Below are positions 15,776 through 22,728 of a stretch of DNA of 50,433 nucleotides, piece after piece. The notes under the pieces were generated by a model, which had not been told where the DNA came from, ran no database searches, and saw only the letters and a list, made by a program, of their open reading frames with translations. Origin of the DNA: JACVRW01 sp038323835 (GTDB lineage: Bacteria; Actinomycetota; Thermoleophilia; Solirubrobacterales; Thermoleophilaceae); assembly GCA_038323835.1 (NCBI GenBank), contig JBBQHI010000027.1, positions 1 to 50,433 on the forward strand. Reading direction: 5' to 3'. Each line of letters begins with the position of its first letter. Position 1 is the stretch's first letter. Made by a program: the position numbers and the translations under genes.

Positions 15776-17623
15776 GTGGAACGCGTGTGTGTCGTGGCAG
15801 CTAGCGGGCAGAACGTCTTTTTCGACGAGCTCCTAGCGGCGCTTGAGAGCGAGTTACGCGTCCACGGCGTGGAGACCAAGCGCGCGACCGATCACTTCCC
15901 AGCCCCTCAGCACGGCACGGCGTACCTGTTCGTGCCGCATGAGTACATGCCACTGACGCTCCCCGAGGCGCACCCCAGGGCCGATCAGCTGCGCCGCAGC
16001 GTGGCGCTCTGCACGGAGCAACCCGGGACTCACTGGTTCGACGAGGCCTCTGCCATTGCGGAGGGTGCAGGAGCCGTGATTGACATAAACCGCGAAGGGG
16101 TGCGGGAACTTCGTCGGCGGGGCATCGAGGCGGAGCTGCTGACCCTCGGCTGGGTCCCCGACTGGGACCACTGGGGCGGGGACAAGACACGCGCGCGGTC
16201 CTTCGACGTGACCTTTATGGGCGCATATACGCCACGACGCGCTGAGGCGCTCGCCCGCTGCTCCGGCGTTCTCTCCCGGTGGCACTCGTATATCAACGTG
16301 ACGGATGACAGCATCCCGAACACCCTCAACACGGACTCGTTCCTGGCAGGCGCGCGCAAGTGGGAGCACCTCGCGTCTTCGCGCCTTCTCCTCAACGTCC
16401 ATCGCTCGTCTCTGCCCTACCTCGAATGGCAGCGCATGGTCGGGGCCATCGCCAACGGATGCGTTGTAGTCACCGAGCACTCGCTGGGAAGCGCGCCTCT
16501 GGTGCCGGGCGAACATTTCATAAGTACGTCGCTCGACAGCCTTCCCCACACAGTCGATGCGCTACTCGAGGATCCTCAAAGGGTGACCTCAATTCGGGAT
16601 GCGGCCTACTCGGTCCTAAGGAAGGAGCTGCCTCTCAGCGCGTCCATCGGGGTTCTGATCGACGCTCTGGAGAGGGCGGCGGGGAGCGCGGTCGATGGAG
16701 TCTTTCCGGGGCGTCGCTATCCCCGGCCGTTGCCGCGCCCGGCTCCCGCCCCGCTCCCTGAGTATGAGCGCCTCGCGTTAGAGAAGACGGACGCGGACGT
16801 AATGCGCATGGCGCTGAAGCACCTGCTCATCGCGCAGAGCGATCTGCGCCGCCGCCTCGACGCCCCGAAGGCTCAGCGGGACATGGTCGACCGCTTCGGC
16901 GAACAGCGCCTGCGGCCGAAGGTGAGCGTCGTTCTGACGGTCTTCAACTACGCCCATACGGTCAGCGAGGCAGTGGCCAGCGTGGCAGCGTCCGAGTTCG
17001 CTGACATCGAGCTGGTGGTCGTAGACGACGGGAGCAAGGACGACTCTCTGTCTGTGCTGCGCCGGGCCCTCGAGAGGTTTCCCCAGCTGGCCGCGACGCT
17101 TGTCGCCCGCGGTCAGAACCACGGCCTGCCGAACGCACGAAACACCGGGCTGCACCACAGCCGTGGCGACTACGTGTTCATCCTCGACGCGGACAATACG
17201 ATCTACCCGCACTGCCTCGGCCGTCTCGTGGGCACACTCGAGGCGAATCCCGATGCGGCGTTCGCATACGGGCTTCTCGAGGTATTCGATGGCGCCAGGT
17301 CGCGCGATCTCCTCAGCTGGAGAGAGTGGGATCCGGCGCGCCTCCGCTACGGCAACTTCGTGGATGCGATGGCCATGATCCGGCGCCCGGTGCTGGAATC
17401 AGTAGGCGGGTACACAACGGATCCGAGACTTTTCGGGTGGGAGGACTTCGCCCTCTGGTGCACCCTCGCCGAGCACGGTTGGTCAGGCGTCCGGGTGCCG
17501 GAGATCTTGGCGCGCTACCGGAAGGGCCTTCTGTCGATGATCTCCCTGACCGACATCGACGGCAGGGACGCTTGGGCGGCGCTGCTCGAGTCGCACGTGT
17601 TCCTCACAGCACCCACGTCCTAG
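15776..17623 (+). CDS. Two-domain glycosyltransferase (GT-B-like N-terminus plus GT2 C-terminus)
   Basis: A 615-residue cytoplasmic protein. Residues 1 to about 300 look like a GT-B-type transferase: VCVVAASGQNVFFDELLAAL opening, FVPHEYMPL, TEQPGTHWFD, FDVTFMGAYTPRRAEAL, and LLNVHRSSLPYLEWQRMVGA near a late NGCVVVTEHS segment. Residues 380-600 are a GT2 domain: VSVVLTVFNYAHTVSEAVAS, IELVVVDDGSKDDSL, NHGLPNARNTG, DYVFILDADNTIYP (DxD) and GWEDFALWCTLAEHGW. It would add two sugars or one modified residue in glycan assembly. Base use differs from its neighbours: rare ATA codons (16085, 16520) and a TTA codon (16778) suggest recent transfer. The GTG start follows TACCAT. Confidence 0.85.
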   Translation: MERVCVVAASGQNVFFDELLAALESELRVHGVETKRATDHFPAPQHGTAYLFVPHEYMPLTLPEAHPRADQLRRSVALCTEQPGTHWFDEASAIAEGAGAVIDINREGVRELRRRGIEAELLTLGWVPDWDHWGGDKTRARSFDVTFMGAYTPRRAEALARCSGVLSRWHSYINVTDDSIPNTLNTDSFLAGARKWEHLASSRLLLNVHRSSLPYLEWQRMVGAIANGCVVVTEHSLGSAPLVPGEHFISTSLDSLPHTVDALLEDPQRVTSIRDAAYSVLRKELPLSASIGVLIDALERAAGSAVDGVFPGRRYPRPLPRPAPAPLPEYERLALEKTDADVMRMALKHLLIAQSDLRRRLDAPKAQRDMVDRFGEQRLRPKVSVVLTVFNYAHTVSEAVASVAASEFADIELVVVDDGSKDDSLSVLRRALERFPQLAATLVARGQNHGLPNARNTGLHHSRGDYVFILDADNTIYPHCLGRLVGTLEANPDAAFAYGLLEVFDGARSRDLLSWREWDPARLRYGNFVDAMAMIRRPVLESVGGYTTDPRLFGWEDFALWCTLAEHGWSGVRVPEILARYRKGLLSMISLTDIDGRDAWAALLESHVFLTAPTS

Positions 17624-17629
17624 CCCCGT

Positions 17630-18346
17630 TCACCACGGCTCCGTCCAGAGCCCCGGAGTGGTGCGGTGGTTGCTCCAGTGGTGCGGGATCGACGCCTCCT
17701 CACGCTCGTAGACGGCCCCCCACCAGTGCCACTCAGGATTGGTCAGCGGTCCCAGGGTCTCTTCCGCCTCGAGGCGGAAGCCCTCACCCGTCATCGCGGC
17801 GGTCAGGAACGACGGCGTGAGTCCCCAGATCCAGTTGGCGTGGTTCACCTCCCGTGGATCGAAGACCTTCACCTCAGGAGAGGGTGCTTCAAGTGGATAG
17901 AGGTGGCGATCGGCGGCATTGCCCGGCAGGTACACCACCGACCCCGGCTGCGCCTGCTCCACGAGCATCGGCTGGACAATGCAGAATCGCCGCTCGACTT
18001 TCGCAAGCATCAGATTCAATGCTCCGAGCAGCGTCGGCTGATGGAGCAGGATGTCGAACGCCACACCGATGTCGAACCGGTCGTGAAAGCTGCTCATGAA
18101 GAGCGGATTCGAAAAGTCGCCCTTCATGAAGTCGATCGTCGGGCGGCTCAGCCGCTCCTCCTGCCAGGCCGGAGTCTCCAGGCCGTCGACGAGAAGAACC
18201 CGCTCGCACCCTCGATCCGCGCATGCGACCGTGTAGCCGCCGTCGACCCGCCAGATGTCTCCGAACACGATGGCGCTCCCGGCCGGGAGGCAGCGGTCGA
18301 GCAGGGACAACTTGAAATCGACGATCGGGTCATCCTGACGCAGCAT
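17630..18346 (-). CDS. Putative class I SAM-dependent methyltransferase
   Basis: A 238-residue protein. The N-terminal half resembles a Rossmann methyltransferase: SAIVFGDIWRVDGGYTVACA in the motif I position (glycine pattern weaker than usual), VLLVDGLETP, IDFMKGDFSNPLFM and DIGVAFDILLHQPTLLGALN. The C-terminal half has Trp-rich stretches (NHANWIWGLTPSFLTAAM, NPEWHWWGAVYE). The ATG at 18346 is 12 nt after the stop of the methyltransferase gene upstream on the same strand, so both form an operon. It meets the GT fusion gene tail to tail with 6 nt between stops. Substrate is unknown. Confidence 0.65.
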   Translation of the reverse strand: MLRQDDPIVDFKLSLLDRCLPAGSAIVFGDIWRVDGGYTVACADRGCERVLLVDGLETPAWQEERLSRPTIDFMKGDFSNPLFMSSFHDRFDIGVAFDILLHQPTLLGALNLMLAKVERRFCIVQPMLVEQAQPGSVVYLPGNAADRHLYPLEAPSPEVKVFDPREVNHANWIWGLTPSFLTAAMTGEGFRLEAEETLGPLTNPEWHWWGAVYEREEASIPHHWSNHRTTPGLWTEPW

Positions 18347-18358
18347 CGGTCGTCCTGG

Positions 18359-19369
18359 TCAGCGAAACAGCCGCTTCGCGGCTCGTAGCGGGGCGGTGAG
18401 CTTCCAGCTCACCGAAGACTTCAGGTCCAGCACGATTCGGCGCTCCATCGCAAGCGCCTGGTCGGTCGTCTCCAAGTCGGCGGTCGCGAGATCGAGGTCG
18501 TGCTTGAGCTGCGCTACCCCGGCGAGGTCTTGCTCCAACGCGAGGACCCGCGCGTTGAACCGTTCCTCGTCCTGCCGGGCACGTGTTGCCGCCCGATCAA
18601 GCTCCAGTCGCAGGTTCTCGACCTGCTCATGCCACCATCGCACCTCGAATTGGTCGCCCAGCGCGATGACCCCGCCACGATCCGGCAGGAGCTGGTCGCT
18701 CGCCGCGGCTATCACGTAGGTCTCGCTGCCACGCTCAAGTCCTCGTATGCCGGCCGCGCCGAACGGAGCGGGTGATCGCTCGCTGAAACCGCCGACGGCG
18801 ATCGTGCTCGCGAGATGCACGTGCTGGCCGTACATCGCGACCTCCCCGAAGTGACCGGCGAGAAGCTCCCGTAGCTCGTCGGGGAGGAACTCATACACGT
18901 GATGAGGGTTGCCCGGGGTGTAAACATCGCGGTTGGGCGACGAGATCAGAAGTATTCCCCCCGGCCGGAGGACGCGCTCCAGTTCCGAAACCACTCGCTC
19001 GGGTCCCTCGACGTGCTCTATGACCTCGAAGCACACAACCACATCAAACGTGTCCGCCTCGAAGGGAAGATCCCGCACGTCGGCGCGGACCGTCTCGATG
19101 CCCTCATCCGTGGCACGTTCCAACGCGTCCGCCGAGACATCGACGCCGACCACTCGTGAGGGATCCTGCTCTGCGAGCAGACGGGTGCCGTATCCCAATC
19201 CGCAGCCGGCGTCGAGCACGTCCTTGTCCGCCACCCACTGGGCAGCCCACCAGTACCTCGAGCGGTGCTCGGCCTCCATGAGGCCGCCGCCCATCGTGTC
19301 GGGGTCGAACCGTTCAGGACTGTCCTCGTGGCCCCCGCGTGCCGCCCCGGGACTGTGCTCAATCGCCAT
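18359..19369 (-). CDS. SAM-dependent methyltransferase with C-terminal coiled coil
   Basis: Residues about 40-200 are a Methyltransf_11-type domain: DVLDAGCGLGYGTRLLA (motif I), VVGVDVSADALE, DLPFEADTFDVVVCFEVIEH and LRPGGILLISSPNRDVY. Residues 235-310 form a predicted coiled coil rich in Glu, Arg and Leu (QVENLRLELDRAATRARQDE, VLALEQDLAGVAQLKHDLD). The tail VSWKLTAPLRAAKRLFR is the ending seen on many O-antigen-cluster methyltransferases and glycosyltransferases that carry a coiled coil. Probably modifies a glycan, perhaps in a membrane-associated complex. The ATG lies 9 nt after TAAGCT. It is divergent from the ABC transporter operon. Confidence 0.88.
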   Translation of the reverse strand: MAIEHSPGAARGGHEDSPERFDPDTMGGGLMEAEHRSRYWWAAQWVADKDVLDAGCGLGYGTRLLAEQDPSRVVGVDVSADALERATDEGIETVRADVRDLPFEADTFDVVVCFEVIEHVEGPERVVSELERVLRPGGILLISSPNRDVYTPGNPHHVYEFLPDELRELLAGHFGEVAMYGQHVHLASTIAVGGFSERSPAPFGAAGIRGLERGSETYVIAAASDQLLPDRGGVIALGDQFEVRWWHEQVENLRLELDRAATRARQDEERFNARVLALEQDLAGVAQLKHDLDLATADLETTDQALAMERRIVLDLKSSVSWKLTAPLRAAKRLFR

Positions 19370-19378
19370 CGCGGGCCG

Positions 19379-19394
19379 AGCTTACTGGTAGTTT
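19379..19394. promoter_or_regulatory. Back-to-back -10 hexamers between methyltransferase and Wzt genes
   Basis: On the minus strand TAAGCT (19384-19379) ends 9 nt before the methyltransferase ATG. On the plus strand TAGTTT (19389-19394) ends 8 nt before the CTG at 19403. The two hexamers are only 4 nt apart. Confidence 0.4.
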
Positions 19395-19402
19395 CAGATC
19401 CC

Positions 19403-20641
19403 CTGAACGCGACCGCGGAACACGCCAAGCGCACGCGGGACCAAAGACTGGCCGAGGCTCCTCCGGCGGTCGCGGCGACCGGGGTGAACAAGACCTTTCG
19501 CCTCCCGCATCAGCGCTACTCGACGCTCAAGGAACGCGTGCTTCATCCGCTCTCGTTCAAGGCCGACGAGATGCTCCACGCACTCGACGATGTGAGTTTC
19601 GAGGTCGCCACCGGGGAGTTCTTTGGGATCGTCGGCCGAAATGGCTCCGGCAAGAGCACGCTGCTCAAGTGTCTGGCGGGCATCTACGGCGTGGATCGGG
19701 GGGAGATCGACATACGCGGCCGGCTCTCGCCGTTCATCGAGCTGGGGGTGGGGTTCAACCCCGACCTGACGGCGCGCGACAACGTGATCATCAACGCGAT
19801 CATGCTCGGGCTCTCGCGACGCGAGGCGCGGCGGCGCTTCGACGAGGTCATCGCATTCGCGGAACTCGAGGAGTTCGTTGATCTGAAACTCAAGAACTAC
19901 TCGTCGGGAATGAGCGTGAGGCTGGGGTTCGCCGTTGCGGTGCAGGTGGACGCGGACGTCCTCCTCGTCGACGAGGTACTGGCGGTGGGCGACGCGGCAT
20001 TCCAGCGCAAGTGCTTCGACGAGTTCGCGCGCATGCGAGCCGACGGTCAGACCATCCTCTTCGTGACGCACGACATGGGCGCCATTGAGCGCTTCTGCGA
20101 CCGGGCGATGCTTCTCGATCGTGGCACCGTCCGTGCGATCGGCCCTCCCGACGAGGTCGCATACCTCTACAACGAGGCGAACTTCGGCGTGGCCGCCGGG
20201 GCTGAGGCTCAACTACCAGGGGAAGCGGCTCGCATAGGCCGAGTTTGGTGTGAGGACGCGCACGGCGAAAGGTTGGTGACGTCCCGTCATGGGGAGATCT
20301 GCCACGTCTGCATGGAGGTCAAGTTCTTGCGCCCAGTGCGCTTTCCGGTATTCACCGTTGCGTTCCGAAACGAGGTGCGCCACGCGATATTCGTGGCCAG
20401 CAGCATCCCGCACCCCTCGCCCGGCGAGTTCCGCGCAGGAGAGAGCGCGCGGGTGCGCTTTTCCTTCTCGAACGTGCTCGCCGCCAGCCACTACACCCTC
20501 ACTCCGGCGGTGGGTGACTGGGACGAGGGCTATGTCCCGCTCGACCAGCGGGAGGACGTGGCCTCCCTGATCGTCGACTCGCCGCTGAACACCGGCGGGG
20601 TTGCAGACCTGCCGACCGAACTCGTGGTCGAGCGTCCATGA
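19403..20641 (+). CDS. wzt: ABC exporter ATP-binding subunit with Wzt C-terminal domain
   Basis: Energises export of a lipid-linked polysaccharide across the membrane. Numbering from 19403: a distinctive N-terminus (VNKTFRLPHQRYSTLKERVL), Walker A GRNGSGKST with Lys84, FNPDLTARDNVIINA, signature YSSGMSVRLGF, Walker B DVLLVDEVLAVGD and H-loop FVTHDM. From about residue 260 a beta-rich domain (RIGRVWCEDAHGERLVTS, EICHVCMEVKF, FRAGESARVRFSF) corresponds to Wzt_C, which recognises the modified glycan end. The start is uncertain: no ATG, GTG or TTG suits the promoter. CTG 19403 sits 8 nt after TAGTTT, while GTG 19484 would trim 27 residues. The stop overlaps the permease start (ATGA). Confidence 0.9.
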   Translation: MNATAEHAKRTRDQRLAEAPPAVAATGVNKTFRLPHQRYSTLKERVLHPLSFKADEMLHALDDVSFEVATGEFFGIVGRNGSGKSTLLKCLAGIYGVDRGEIDIRGRLSPFIELGVGFNPDLTARDNVIINAIMLGLSRREARRRFDEVIAFAELEEFVDLKLKNYSSGMSVRLGFAVAVQVDADVLLVDEVLAVGDAAFQRKCFDEFARMRADGQTILFVTHDMGAIERFCDRAMLLDRGTVRAIGPPDEVAYLYNEANFGVAAGAEAQLPGEAARIGRVWCEDAHGERLVTSRHGEICHVCMEVKFLRPVRFPVFTVAFRNEVRHAIFVASSIPHPSPGEFRAGESARVRFSFSNVLAASHYTLTPAVGDWDEGYVPLDQREDVASLIVDSPLNTGGVADLPTELVVERP

Positions 20642-21477
20642 GCGTTCAGCCCGCCGTCGCGCGCTACCGCGGACCGTCCGCCGTGGGCGACGATCTGAGG
20701 CGCTTCCTGAACCTCACCTGGATGCTGGCGGTCACGGACTTCAAGCTGCGGTTCTTCGGGTCGGCGCTCGGCTACGTGTGGACCCTGATGCGGCCCCTGC
20801 TCCTGTTCGGGGTGCTCTACTTCGTGTTCACCGAGGTGGTGCGCATCGGTGGCGACATCCCGCACTACCCCGTGATCCTGCTCAGCGCGATCGTGATGTT
20901 CACCTTCTTCTCGGAGACCACGAGCCGCGGAGTCACCTCGCTCATCGAGCGGGAGAACCTCCTGCGAAAGGTCCGCTTCCCGCGGCTGGTGATCCCGCTC
21001 TCGGTGTCCCTGCACGCGCTCTTCAACCTCGGGCTGAACCTGATCGTGGTGTTCGTGTTCGTGCTCGCCACGGGCGTGGAACCGCGCGTGAGCTGGCTCG
21101 AGGTGGTGCCGCTCCTGCTCCTTCTCGTGCTCTTCGCGACCAGCGTGGCGATGCTGGTGGCCGCCCTGTACGTGCGCTACCGGGACATGCAGCCGATCTG
21201 GGAGGTGGCCCTGCAGATCCTCTTCTACGCGTCGCCGATCATCTACGTGATCTCGTTCCTCCCCGACAACATCGAGCGTCCCGCGATGGCCAACCCGATC
21301 GCCACCATCGTGACCCAGTGGCGCCATGCCGTGATCGATTCCGGGGCCCCCAGCGCCGCCGAGGCCATCGGGGGCGGCGTGCGCCTGCTGATCCCGCTGG
21401 CGGTGGTGTTCGGCACCTTCGCGCTCGGGCTCTGGGTCTTCGCGCGCGAGGCTCCCCGAATCGCGGAGGACCTCTGA
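20638..21477 (+). CDS. wzm: ABC-2 type polysaccharide export permease
   Basis: Membrane subunit of the Wzm/Wzt-type exporter, 279 residues with six hydrophobic segments. The N-terminal amphipathic entry FLNLTWMLAVTDFKLRFFGS ahead of LGYVWTLMRPLLLFGVLYFV is typical of the ABC2_membrane family in O-antigen or teichoic-acid export. Further helices include HYPVILLSAIVMFTFFSE, PLSVSLHALFNLGLNLIVVF, LLLLLVLFATSVAMLVAALY and a late IPLAVVFGTFALGLWVF. A charged loop (YVRYRDMQPIWEV) precedes the fifth helix. It overlaps wzt by 4 nt and the methyltransferase by 1 nt, so the three genes form a tight operon. Confidence 0.93.
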   Translation: MSVQPAVARYRGPSAVGDDLRRFLNLTWMLAVTDFKLRFFGSALGYVWTLMRPLLLFGVLYFVFTEVVRIGGDIPHYPVILLSAIVMFTFFSETTSRGVTSLIERENLLRKVRFPRLVIPLSVSLHALFNLGLNLIVVFVFVLATGVEPRVSWLEVVPLLLLLVLFATSVAMLVAALYVRYRDMQPIWEVALQILFYASPIIYVISFLPDNIERPAMANPIATIVTQWRHAVIDSGAPSAAEAIGGGVRLLIPLAVVFGTFALGLWVFAREAPRIAEDL

Positions 21478-22724
21478 TGCCGGAGACCGAGGCAGAGGCC
21501 GAGGCGCTGCGCGCGCGCCTCGAGGAGCTCGAGCGCGAGCGGCACGCACAGGCGGCGCGGGCCAACGCCGCGCTGGCGGCCGCCCAGGACCGCAACTACT
21601 GGCTCGACCGCTGGAACGTGGACCTGAACGCCCTCATGCGCCGCCGCGGGGCGCGTCAGGCCCGTGCCGTGCTGGGTGGAACCCGGCAGCTGGTGAGGGT
21701 GGCGCGCGCCTCTCGGTCCCGGGCGCGGACCATTCCCATGCTCGGGACGGAAACGCCCGCCGCGCCGTCCTCTCCCGCGGCACCGGCCACGCAGCACGCG
21801 CGCACCATCTCCCCCGACCCACTGATCGCGGCGCCCGTCACCGAGCTCCTCCACGGGCGCCTCGAGCCGGCGGAGGTCACGGCCATCGAGTCGCGCCTCG
21901 ACGCGGGAGAGGCCGCGCTGCTCGCGGCGGCCGACCCCACCGAGCGCCGCCGCCTGCTGCTGGCGTTCGCCGCGCACCACAACGTGGAGGCGGCGCTCCA
22001 GCGCACCGGTCTCAGTGCGGCCATGCCCGCCCCCGGCGTGCACGCAATGGCCGAGGGTCCGCTGGCCGCCGGCGGGGCCTATTACTACGCCGACCTCGTG
22101 GTGGACGCCCTTCGCCAGAGCGGGTACGACTTCGCCCCCGGCCACGCGGCGCTCGACTTCGGGTGCTCCTCGGGCCGCGTGGTCCGGGTCCTGGCCGCCG
22201 CCGGCCCGGAGATCGCCTGGTACGGCTGCGATCCGATCCCCGGCGCGATCGAATGGGCCCAGGCCAACCTGCCGGGCGTGTCGTTCGCGGTGAGCTCCGA
22301 GCACCCTCCGCTGCCCTACCCCGACCACCGCTTCGAGTTCGTCTTCGCGATCTCCATCTGGAGCCACTTCGCCGAGCACGCGGCGCTGGACTGGCTCGCC
22401 GAAATGAGGCGGATCATCAAGCCGGGCGGCCGGCTTCTGATCACGACCCACGGCGAGCAGGCCGTGGCTCACGCCCGCGCCGAGGGCCGTCGCCCACCCG
22501 GCCGGCTTGCGGAGCTGCGCGACTCCCTCGCCGCGCGCGGCTACTGGTACGCCACCGAGTTCGGCGCGGGGGGCGACCACGGGGTGGCGAACCCCGACTG
22601 GGGCACGTCGTTCCTTACCGCCGAGTGGCTGCTGGCCCGGGCCACGCCCGGATGGCACGTGGCCTTCTTCCGGCCGGGCCGCGTGGAGGGGAACCAGGAC
22701 CTCTACGTGCTCGAGCCGAGGTAG
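21477..22724 (+). CDS. Methyltransferase with N-terminal coiled coil, in the ABC exporter operon
   Basis: A 415-residue protein. Residues 1-45 form a coiled coil (LRARLEELERERHAQAARAN); a basic linker and an Ala/Pro-rich stretch follow to about residue 115. The catalytic domain starts near 205: HAALDFGCSSGRVVRVLAA (motif I), IAWYGCDPIPGAIEWAQ, FEFVFAISIWSHFAEHAALD and IIKPGGRLLITTHGEQAV. Because it overlaps the exporter genes, I infer that it caps or decorates the polysaccharide that Wzt_C recognises; terminal methylation as an export signal is known in some Wzt systems. Its ATG overlaps the permease TGA (TGATG). The downstream fusion gene starts 4 nt after its stop. Confidence 0.87.
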   Translation: MPETEAEAEALRARLEELERERHAQAARANAALAAAQDRNYWLDRWNVDLNALMRRRGARQARAVLGGTRQLVRVARASRSRARTIPMLGTETPAAPSSPAAPATQHARTISPDPLIAAPVTELLHGRLEPAEVTAIESRLDAGEAALLAAADPTERRRLLLAFAAHHNVEAALQRTGLSAAMPAPGVHAMAEGPLAAGGAYYYADLVVDALRQSGYDFAPGHAALDFGCSSGRVVRVLAAAGPEIAWYGCDPIPGAIEWAQANLPGVSFAVSSEHPPLPYPDHRFEFVFAISIWSHFAEHAALDWLAEMRRIIKPGGRLLITTHGEQAVAHARAEGRRPPGRLAELRDSLAARGYWYATEFGAGGDHGVANPDWGTSFLTAEWLLARATPGWHVAFFRPGRVEGNQDLYVLEPR

Positions 22725-22728
22725 CCGG

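Noticed and set aside
20530..21549. 339-codon minus-strand frame opposite the ABC permease
   Set aside because: His/Glu/Arg-rich mirror of the permease helices, with no recognisable fold.
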